Shown in pieces: positions 1 to 5,855 of a stretch of 6,528 nucleotides of DNA. Position numbers and translations under genes: made by a program. Where the stretch lies: the NCBI GenBank assembly GCA_937877295.1, contig CALFIV010000172.1, positions 1-6,528 on the forward strand, given 5' to 3'. Below the pieces are notes generated by a model, which saw nothing but the letters and a program-made list of their open reading frames with translations, was not told the origin of the DNA and made no database searches. Origin of the DNA: an uncultured Clostridia bacterium. Its GTDB lineage: Bacteria > Bacillota_A > Clostridia > Christensenellales > CAG-138. The stretch's first letter is position 1. Each line of letters opens with the position of its first letter.

Positions 1-364
1 TGGGATAACTGAGCAGCTTGTAGAGCAGATTGAACTCCCGCACAGTCAAGGGTACATCCTCACCGTTTACTGTGGCGGTACGCTCGTCTGCATCCAGCAC
101 CAGAGAGCCGATTTCCAGCTTGTGAGCGTTGGCGACTCCCGCTCGCCGGAGAAGTGCCCCTGTACGGAGCAGCAGTTCCTCCAGGTCAACAGGCTTGACC
201 ATATAGTCATCGATACCCATTCGAAAGCCCCGCTGCTTGGCGGCAAAATCATCCCGCGCTGTCATGAACAGGATGGGGGTATTCTTATCCATCTCCCGAA
301 TGGTACGGGCAAATTCAAAGCCGTCCACATCCGGCATCATGATATCCGAGATGATCATGTCAAA
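1..364 (-). pseudogene. OmpR/PhoB-family response regulator fragment, receiver C-terminal half plus start of winged helix
   Basis: This is the downstream part of the fused frame. It begins abruptly at FDMIISDIMMPDVDGFEF, the strand-3 segment carrying the phospho-acceptor Asp (residue 242 of the fused frame, codon 344-346). The conserved Thr (residue 270, in ILFMTARDD) and Lys (residue 292, in DYMVKPVD) follow at +28 and +50, the usual spacing in WalR/PhoB-type receivers. A linker with LLRRAG leads into a winged-helix domain start (LEIGSLVLDADERTATVNG, then VPLTVREFNLLYKLL), cut by the window edge. The first ~47 residues, including the acidic Asp pair that binds metal, are missing, as are any start codon and ribosome binding site of its own. 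Arginine is encoded by CGG, CGT and CGA only (10 codons, no CGC), unlike the peptidase part. It probably comes from a different locus or a different genome. Confidence 0.82.
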
Positions 365-1069
365 GACGTTGCCGCCGTAGAGCGCCGCAAACGTATTGAT
401 GTATTTCTTGTACGTGCCGAACATGGCGTTGAACGCTTCCTCGCGCACGGCGCGGACCGGGCTTTCGCGGAACACGCCGAAGTTGCCGGCGGTCAGCTGC
501 ACTTCGTTGCCGTTTGCGTCATGGACCTTGGGCAGCTCCAGATCGACGTTGGTCAGCATTTCATATGCGTCCGACGGCGTATTCTGCGCGTCGCCGAGCT
601 GTGCCAGCATCCGTTCGCGCTGCGCGTCGAGACTGTGCGCGCGCATGCGGGTGATGTTTTCGACCAAGAAGCGATACGGCTTCATCTCGTCCGGCGCAAG
701 GAATCCCGCAAGCTTCTCTTCGGGGATTTCCAGAACCTCGGGCTCGATAAACGCTGTGGCGGTGGAAAACCGCACATATGCGCTGGTCGCCTTGCCGTCC
801 ATTTCCTGATGCTTCGGGTCTGAGCCGTCTGCACACCGGTGCAGATTCGCATAGATGTAGAGCTTTTCGAGCCTTTGGCTGAGCTCGTAGAGTGTATCAA
901 AACCGGCCTTGAACGCTTCGCGCGAAGTGCCGAGCGTGCCCTCGATCGCGGCGATTTTGTCCATGTCCCTGATGCAGCGGTCGAGCTCGGCTTCCCAGAC
1001 CTCGTCGCTTGCATACATGTGCGTAAAGTCCCATTGATATTCGGGGTTCATGTCTTTTCTTGCCTGCAT
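1..1069 (-). CDS. pepF: Oligoendopeptidase F N-terminal part fused in frame to a response-regulator fragment (3' end outside window)
   Basis: The frame opens with ATG at 1069, 7 nt after AAAGGAG (1077-1083), and stays open to the window edge (356 codons seen). Residues 1 to about 235 read as the N-terminal part of an M3B zinc metallopeptidase of the PepF type: an early QWDFTHMYASDEVWEAELD stretch, a long helical region, the AFIEPEVLEIPEEKLAGFL segment (about 113-131), then a VDLELPKVHDANGNEV strand (about 178-193) and KKYINTFAALYGGNV (221-235). Known PepF enzymes are about 600 residues and degrade oligopeptides in the cytoplasm. The catalytic HExxH motif lies in the second half, so it is absent here. 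From residue 236 the frame becomes an OmpR-family response regulator that has lost its first ~47 residues. The fused product would have neither a complete peptidase nor a complete receiver. I am confident of both family calls, but not that this is one real gene. Confidence 0.8.
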   Translation of the reverse strand, partial: MQARKDMNPEYQWDFTHMYASDEVWEAELDRCIRDMDKIAAIEGTLGTSREAFKAGFDTLYELSQRLEKLYIYANLHRCADGSDPKHQEMDGKATSAYVRFSTATAFIEPEVLEIPEEKLAGFLAPDEMKPYRFLVENITRMRAHSLDAQRERMLAQLGDAQNTPSDAYEMLTNVDLELPKVHDANGNEVQLTAGNFGVFRESPVRAVREEAFNAMFGTYKKYINTFAALYGGNVFDMIISDIMMPDVDGFEFARTIREMDKNTPILFMTARDDFAAKQRGFRMGIDDYMVKPVDLEELLLRTGALLRRAGVANAHKLEIGSLVLDADERTATVNGEDVPLTVREFNLLYKLLSYP

Positions 1070-1076
1070 GTTCGTA

Positions 1077-1083
1077 CTCCTTT
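1077..1083 (-). promoter_or_regulatory. Ribosome binding site of the peptidase frame
   Basis: AAAGGAG on the minus strand lies 7 nt before the ATG at 1069. A second in-frame ATG six codons later (1049-1051) is too far from it, so the first ATG is preferred. Confidence 0.75.
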
Positions 1084-1098
1084 GTTGATTTCGCATCC

Positions 1099-1127
1099 AG
1101 TATATCCCATCCGGTCCGTTTTGTCCA
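1099..1127 (-). promoter_or_regulatory. Sigma-A type promoter of the peptidase gene
   Basis: On the minus strand a -35 box TGGACA (1122-1127, 5 of 6 to TTGACA) and a -10 box TATACT (1099-1104, 5 of 6 to TATAAT) are separated by exactly 17 bp. The predicted transcript start is near 1092, giving a short leader that contains the AAAGGAG site. The promoter fills the 64-bp gap after the small HTH gene, so the peptidase is probably transcribed independently of the lipoprotein/HTH genes upstream. Confidence 0.7.
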
Positions 1128-1133
1128 CGGTTT

Positions 1134-1376
1134 TCAGGGATCGGGACGCAGAAAATCCCCGCTTGCGCGGCCGTTGCGCTTGCGCGCAATCGGAAGGCCG
1201 TACGTTTTCAGCGCGGAAAGATCGTCGCCGATGCTTTTGCGTTCCGCCGCAATGCCGAGCTCGTTGAGCCGGTCGATCAGATCCCGCATCGTAAGCGCTC
1301 TGCCCTCGCGCGAAGCCTCTTCGAGCATGTCCTTGAGATACAGGATCTTCAGCTTTGTGTTTTTCTTCCGTGCCAT
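1134..1376 (-). CDS. Small stand-alone helix-turn-helix protein, like the N-terminus of a WYL-domain regulator
   Basis: This encodes an 80-residue basic protein (MARKKNTKLKILYLKDML...). I chose the ATG at 1376 because AAAGGAGG (1385-1392) sits 8 nt upstream; the frame is open further upstream, but that extension (to 1550) overlaps the preceding lipoprotein gene and has no ribosome site. Residues about 8-65 match the winged-helix N-terminus of Firmicutes WYL/DeoR-like regulators: KLKILYLKDML, then LTMRDLIDRLNELGI, then AERKSIGDDLSALKTYGL, where the ERKSI-DD-AL block is the recognition-helix signature. Those regulators are about 300 residues with a C-terminal WYL ligand-sensing domain. Here the protein stops at RPDP just after the wing, and only 64 bp separate it from the next gene, so no WYL domain follows. 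It could be a minimal DNA-binding regulator or a truncated remnant. It lies 65 nt after the second lipoprotein gene, possibly in the same operon. Its target is unknown. Confidence 0.78.
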   Translation of the reverse strand: MARKKNTKLKILYLKDMLEEASREGRALTMRDLIDRLNELGIAAERKSIGDDLSALKTYGLPIARKRNGRASGDFLRPDP

Positions 1377-1397
1377 ACTGCATCCCTCCTTTCGGGT

Positions 1398-1412
1398 TAC
1401 AAGGGAATTGTA
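1398..1412 (-). promoter_or_regulatory. Short dyad overlapping a -10-like box upstream of the HTH gene
   Basis: The 65-bp gap before the HTH gene contains TACAA (1398-1402), 5 nt, then TTGTA (1408-1412), a small inverted repeat. On the minus strand 1407-1412 reads TACAAT, a passable -10 box, but no good -35 lies 16-18 bp upstream. It could be a weak promoter with an operator over it, or chance. Five-base arms are short, so confidence is low. Confidence 0.22.
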
Positions 1413-1441
1413 CCGCACGTTCTGTCCTATAAAACGGAAAG

Positions 1442-2803
1442 CTACGAAACGATGCTCCCGTCGAGCGCGTTCAGCCGCAGCACGCAGACGGCTTGCAGAC
1501 TTGCGTCCATGGACGGATGGCCGGATTCGACCGCCGCGAGAAACTCCCATACGGGCAGCAGATAGAATTCCGTTTGCCGGTTCTCGATCGGCACGCGGCG
1601 CATTGTCAGACGCACGGTATGCACGTTCAGCTTCATCGGCTCGCCCTTGTTGACGAACATCACCTTGCCGATGCTGTTTTCAAACAGCTCCCGGATGCGC
1701 GCATAGGGGAGCAGCGCCGCCGCTTCGTTTTCCGTCTGCAGCACGTGCGGCGTGCCGGTGAAGAGAAACGACTCGATGTGATCGCCGACCGCCACCATGG
1801 ACAGCTGCTCCTGCTCGTAGGGGATGGAGTAGGTCGGCCCGGCGTCGGAGCTGCCGCCGGCGGCGTCCAGCGCTTCCTGAAAGCCCATGAACCGTTCCTC
1901 TGCGGTTACGGGATAGCCGCCGTAGAGCGGATCGAACCAGAGCACATAGCCGTCCGCAATGCGCGAACCGAACGCACGCGTCGACTCCTGCGTCGAACGA
2001 ATTCCGGCAAAGGCGGCGTCGATGCCGAGCGCGTCCAGAACGCGTTCGCAAAGCTGCAGCGCGGCGGCTTCCTCGTCGGTCTCAATGCTGCGCTGCATCG
2101 TGCGCGAACGGATATACTGCGTCGTGTCCGGCGCGTCTTCAAAGCTGATCCGCTGGTTGTTCACATGCAGATACCGGTACGTGCCGTCGCCGTTTTCCGC
2201 CATCAAGAGGACGTCGTCCGCCATCTTGCCGTCCCAAGTGACCGCCTGCTGCGCCTCCGGCGCTTCGGCATAGTCCTTCGCGGTCCGGTCGAGCAGCATC
2301 TGCCATTGCGCGATCACGGCCGCATCGGTTTCCCGATCCTTCTCCGCCGCATAGCGCTCCATCTGCGCCTTATAGTACGCCTTGGTCTTGGTGCGGTCTG
2401 CGACGAACACGGGACTGTCGCCGAAGAACGTGCGCAGCAGCAAATCGATCTGCTCGCGCTCGGGCGGCAGATAGCTGATGCGATAGACCGGCGCCGTGCC
2501 GCTTTCGGGAACCTGCACGGTCGCGTCCACAAAGACGTCGAGCCGATCCATGGCGGCAGCCACCGAAAAACTGCCTTCCCAATGATATTCCTTCATGGGC
2601 GTCGCCGTCGTGCCAGCCGATGCCGGCGGCGATGCAATGCCGGCTGTCGGCAGCGTCGCGTCCGTTTCGGGCGGAACGGTTGCGGGATGGATGATCTCCT
2701 CCAGCGTGCCGTCCGCCTTATTGATGACAACCTCCGCGTCCGGTGTCGGCACGCAGGCGAGCAGCAGGGCGAGCGACAGCAGTACGATACAGATACGTTT
2801 CAT
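1442..2803 (-). CDS. DUF6034-like lipoprotein, second of a tandem pair
   Basis: This encodes a 453-residue exported lipoprotein of unknown function. The start at 2803 (MKRICIVLLSLALLLAC) is chosen because GGAG (2809-2812) lies 5 nt upstream and it begins a classic signal peptide: basic MKR, a hydrophobic core, and lipobox LLAC with the lipidated cysteine at residue 17. An in-frame ATG at 2839 would place 12 charged residues before the signal peptide and is less likely. After the cysteine comes a Pro/Thr/Ala-rich linker (about 35-70), as expected for a surface-tethered domain. Next is a mixed alpha/beta body with a charged helical segment (about 138-183) and a C-terminus ending LRLNALDGSIVS. 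That ending and the overall layout match the upstream paralogue (gene 2843-4258). I associate the pair with DUF6034 of Clostridia from memory of its style, not from a search. No catalytic motif is visible. It lies 39 nt after the paralogue and is probably co-transcribed with it. Confidence 0.8.
   Translation of the reverse strand: MKRICIVLLSLALLLACVPTPDAEVVINKADGTLEEIIHPATVPPETDATLPTAGIASPPASAGTTATPMKEYHWEGSFSVAAAMDRLDVFVDATVQVPESGTAPVYRISYLPPEREQIDLLLRTFFGDSPVFVADRTKTKAYYKAQMERYAAEKDRETDAAVIAQWQMLLDRTAKDYAEAPEAQQAVTWDGKMADDVLLMAENGDGTYRYLHVNNQRISFEDAPDTTQYIRSRTMQRSIETDEEAAALQLCERVLDALGIDAAFAGIRSTQESTRAFGSRIADGYVLWFDPLYGGYPVTAEERFMGFQEALDAAGGSSDAGPTYSIPYEQEQLSMVAVGDHIESFLFTGTPHVLQTENEAAALLPYARIRELFENSIGKVMFVNKGEPMKLNVHTVRLTMRRVPIENRQTEFYLLPVWEFLAAVESGHPSMDASLQAVCVLRLNALDGSIVS
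2745..2769 (-). repeat. 25-nt signal-peptide repeat, copy in the second lipoprotein gene
   Basis: Positions 2745-2769 are identical base for base to 4200-4224. On the minus strand they encode the LLLACVPTP lipobox region of each lipoprotein. Flanking sequence diverges quickly, so this is a conserved island inside otherwise distant paralogues. Confidence 0.85.
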
Positions 2804-2842
2804 AATTGCTCCTTTTTGCTTGGCTTTCACATTCTGCATAGT

Positions 2843-4258
2843 TCAGTACCCGATCAGCGGATTGTACGGCGTGCCGTCGATCGCGTTGATCATGAGAATC
2901 GCCCAGCTTTCATCCGGGACGGCGTTTCGTCCGTCGGGCATGATCCAATCGCCGTAGAAGCACCACATCGGCGCAAGCAGCGCTTGCTGCTGCTCATTCG
3001 GTTCGGCAATACGCACGAGTCCGAGTGTGACGCCGGTCACGGTCAGCGTCGTGTTTGCATGCTCCTCGGCTGCGGTGAGCCGGTTCAACTGCCGTTTGGC
3101 CAGCGCTTCGATCTCGTCGAACGGCAGCAGCGGACAGTTTTCGGCAACTACCTCGGTCACGGTCAGCGGTTCGGACCAGATGATCTGCAGGATCCCGTCG
3201 TCGTTGACGGCGGCAAAGATCGTTTCGCGATTCCATATGACGGCCCAGTTTTCTTCCGAGACGTCCTGCGTGAAATTGGAGAGGTACACGCCGGCAGCGC
3301 TTCCGTGGTAGATCGGGGTCAGATAGATTCCGTACGCATATTCTGCCCGATACGCGGGGTCCTCGGCGGTACTGTCGCTGCTGTTGTCATTGACGCGCAC
3401 CGCATTGACCGCAGTTTTGACAAACGGGTCCAAAAGCTCCTGTACCGCCGCGATCGCCTGATTCGGCGTGATCGTAAAGCCATCCTGCGGCGTGTCGTAT
3501 GCCGACGGGTCGATCTGTTTCACCGCGTGGGACCAGAAGCAGCCGAACTGTTCTGCCTTTGCGTACCAGAGATCCCACGATTTCGGCTCATATGATCCCA
3601 CCTGAAAATTGACGAAATCGCAGTCCTGCGCGTTCGTGTTGCGCGGACCGGGCACGGCGCGCGCAGTCCAGTCGTCGATCGATCCGTCCCAGACGGGATT
3701 CGGCGCAGGTCCGTCGTCGGGCATGCTGCGATACTGCTCCTGCAGCGTTTCCAGCTGCTGTTTCCAGCGGGGGATGACCTCGGCTTTCATCTCCTCCTCG
3801 GTATGATCCTTCCAGATCTCGGCGCTGTGATCGTTGTTGTAAATCAGATTCATCAGCACTTCGATCTCGCGCTCCAGATCCGCCTTTGTGTATTGCGGGA
3901 CCTGCAGATAGACCGTGTCCAGCCCGAGCAGACGCTTGGAAAGCGCAAGGTTCTCATCGGCGGTCGGCTGCTTGCGCATACAGCGCAGCAGCGGAAAACG
4001 ATTCTCGGTCAGTATGCGGATCGGCACGTCGGCTGTGACGCGGACATGCTGCGCATCCGTATAGAAGTCCCAATTGAGATGCGACGGCATCTGTTCACGC
4101 ACAGGCACCGCCTGCGCTTCGGACGGCTCGGCATTTGCGCTGCGCACGAAATCGACCGTCGCCACGGTATCCTTCTGCTTCACGGCATCCTCCTCCGGCG
4201 TCGGCACGCAGGCGAGCAGCAGGGAGAGGGAGAGAAGACAGATCAGAAAGCGTTTCAT
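2843..4258 (-). CDS. DUF6034-like lipoprotein, first of a tandem pair
   Basis: This encodes a 471-residue lipoprotein. The ATG at 4258 follows GGAG (4266-4269) by 7 nt and starts MKRFLICLLSLSLLLACVPTP, a signal peptide with lipobox LLAC and lipidated Cys17, so the mature protein should be anchored to the outer face of the membrane. The body runs in parallel with the downstream paralogue: a beta-rich entry (HVRVTADVPIRIL, about 71-83), a TKADLEREIE-type charged helical region (about 124-180, against TKAYYKAQME in the paralogue), and VWDGSIDDW (189-197), against TWDGKMADDV in the paralogue. A TITPNQAIAAVQELLDPF helix (262-279) follows, then a C-terminal NAIDGTPYNPLIGY (458-471). Function is unknown; I connect it to DUF6034 with moderate confidence. 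It is the first gene after the repeat-rich regulatory region, so the 11-bp repeats at 4322-4361 most likely control it and its partner. Confidence 0.82.
   Translation of the reverse strand: MKRFLICLLSLSLLLACVPTPEEDAVKQKDTVATVDFVRSANAEPSEAQAVPVREQMPSHLNWDFYTDAQHVRVTADVPIRILTENRFPLLRCMRKQPTADENLALSKRLLGLDTVYLQVPQYTKADLEREIEVLMNLIYNNDHSAEIWKDHTEEEMKAEVIPRWKQQLETLQEQYRSMPDDGPAPNPVWDGSIDDWTARAVPGPRNTNAQDCDFVNFQVGSYEPKSWDLWYAKAEQFGCFWSHAVKQIDPSAYDTPQDGFTITPNQAIAAVQELLDPFVKTAVNAVRVNDNSSDSTAEDPAYRAEYAYGIYLTPIYHGSAAGVYLSNFTQDVSEENWAVIWNRETIFAAVNDDGILQIIWSEPLTVTEVVAENCPLLPFDEIEALAKRQLNRLTAAEEHANTTLTVTGVTLGLVRIAEPNEQQQALLAPMWCFYGDWIMPDGRNAVPDESWAILMINAIDGTPYNPLIGY
4200..4224 (-). repeat. 25-nt signal-peptide repeat, copy in the first lipoprotein gene
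   Basis: Identical to 2745-2769; encodes the LLLACVPTP segment around the lipidated cysteine of the first lipoprotein. Confidence 0.85.
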
Positions 4259-4287
4259 ACAAAAGCTCCTTTTGTTGATCTGCCTTC

Positions 4288-4296
4288 AGCATACCA
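4288..4296 (-). promoter_or_regulatory. Extended -10 promoter element of the lipoprotein pair
   Basis: On the minus strand TGGTATGCT forms a TGn-extended -10 box (TATGCT at 4288-4293, 4 of 6 to consensus). At the normal distance upstream (4311-4316) there is only GCATTT, a poor -35. A good TTGACG (4316-4321) lies 22 bp from the -10, too far for ordinary use. The predicted start is near 4281, leaving a ~23-nt leader. A weak -35 next to an array of direct repeats fits an activator-dependent promoter, but this is inference. Confidence 0.4.
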
Positions 4297-4321
4297 AAGA
4301 GATTCGTCCAAAATGCGTCAA

Positions 4322-4361
4322 AGTTGTAATCGAGTTGTATCGAAGTTGTAAGAGAGTTGTA
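4322..4361 (-). repeat. Four tandem 11-bp-period repeats, candidate response-regulator boxes
   Basis: AGTTGTA occurs at 4322-4328, 4333-4339, 4344-4350 and 4355-4361 on the plus strand, each start exactly 11 bp from the last, with 4-nt spacers of differing sequence (ATCG, TCGA, AGAG). Read on the gene's strand these are TACAACT repeats, giving hexamer-N5-hexamer strings such as TTTACA-N5-CTTACA. An 11-bp period (one helical turn) is what tandem OmpR-family regulators bind, for example the TGTWAH-N5-TGTWAH box of WalR and the TTAACA-type boxes of Bacillus PhoP. The array lies about 41-80 bp upstream of the predicted transcript start, a typical activator position. The binding protein is not identified. 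Confidence 0.6.
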
Positions 4362-4413
4362 AAATAAATTTTTCGTTGCAAAAAGGAGGATTTTTAAAAG
4401 TTTTGTCGTATAA

Positions 4414-4512
4414 CGTATACGGTATTATCGTATACGGTACAGTAACGTATACGTTATTATTATTTATTATTTTCCGTTATACCGTATACGGTACAGTAAC
4501 GTATACGGTATA
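4414..4512. repeat. Cluster of five CGTATACG palindromes in two 25-bp near-palindromic repeats
   Basis: CGTATACG, its own reverse complement, occurs at 4414-4421, 4429-4436, 4446-4453, 4483-4490 and 4500-4507. The second with third, and fourth with fifth, form two identical 25-bp direct repeats (4429-4453 and 4483-4507) made of CGTATACG, GTACAGTAA, CGTATACG. Each repeat is itself an inverted repeat about a central A (4441 and 4495) with one mismatch per 12-bp arm. In the second copy the symmetry extends to 17-bp arms (4478-4512). TACCGTATACGGTA at 4480-4493 is a perfect 14-bp palindrome. It could be a cooperative operator cluster, a small palindromic repeat element, or a recombination/replication site; nothing in the window decides which. 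Confidence 0.65.
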
Positions 4513-4545
4513 TTTTTGTTTGACACATAGGAAGGAACGCCCACG

Positions 4546-4570
4546 AAAAAAAGGCTGCCCGAAGGCAGCC
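4546..4570 (-). terminator. Intrinsic terminator of the ABC exporter genes
   Basis: On the minus strand GGCTGCC, loop TTCG, GGCAGCC forms a perfect 7-bp GC-rich stem with a very stable UUCG tetraloop, followed directly by seven T residues. It begins 14 nt after the permease stop codon. There is no T-run on the other strand, so it acts on minus-strand transcripts only and separates the exporter from the lipoprotein genes. Confidence 0.93.
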
Positions 4571-4584
4571 ATAGTTGATGCGGT

Positions 4585-5838
<1,254 letters not shown>

Positions 5839-5847
5839 ATCGATCCG

Positions 5848-5855
5848 CCTCCTTT
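5848..5855 (-). promoter_or_regulatory. Ribosome binding site overlapping the adaptor stop codon
   Basis: The adaptor gene ends TAA and the permease ribosome site AAAGGAGG starts inside that stop, reading TAAAGGAGG. This arrangement suggests translational coupling, so adaptor and permease would be made in linked amounts. Confidence 0.7.

Larger units (their letters stand above)
4259..4584. other. 326-bp AT-rich intergenic regulatory region
   Basis: No gene is supported here on either strand. Reading along transcription (high to low), it holds the terminator of the ABC exporter genes (4546-4570), a cluster of CGTATACG palindromes (4414-4512), an A/T-rich patch (4362-4412), four 11-bp-spaced AGTTGTA repeats (4322-4361), an extended -10 box (4288-4296) and the ribosome site of the first lipoprotein (4266-4269). 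Its base composition is far more AT-rich than the surrounding genes. Confidence 0.8.

Noticed and set aside
122..823. Plus-strand open frame of 233 codons at the left end
   Set aside because: It is antisense to the peptidase/response-regulator frame, which has clear domain content on the minus strand. The plus-strand translation matches nothing recognisable.
1377..1550. Longer version of the small HTH protein starting at 1550
   Set aside because: The extension overlaps the end of the lipoprotein gene, lacks a ribosome site, is Arg-rich without family resemblance, and AAAGGAGG sits precisely before the ATG at 1376.
2804..2839. Upstream ATG at 2839 as start of the second lipoprotein
   Set aside because: It would add 12 mostly polar residues before the signal peptide, whereas the ATG at 2803 has its own ribosome site and gives a signal peptide matching the paralogue.
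1493..3595. Very long plus-strand open frame (700 codons) opposite the two lipoprotein genes
   Set aside because: It lies antisense to two genes with signal peptides, ribosome sites and family resemblance, and spans the gap between them. Its translation is Arg/His/Val/Leu-rich with no recognisable domain, as expected for the shadow of GC-rich coding sequence with few antisense stops.
4322..4512. CRISPR array or plasmid replication iterons
   Set aside because: The repeats are too short (7-bp and 25-bp), the spacers are short and AT-rich without uniform size, and no Cas or replication-initiator gene is nearby.
4520..4525. TTGACA on the plus strand as a -35 promoter box
   Set aside because: No -10 box lies 16-18 bp downstream (the sequence there is in the A-run of the terminator), and no plus-strand gene follows.
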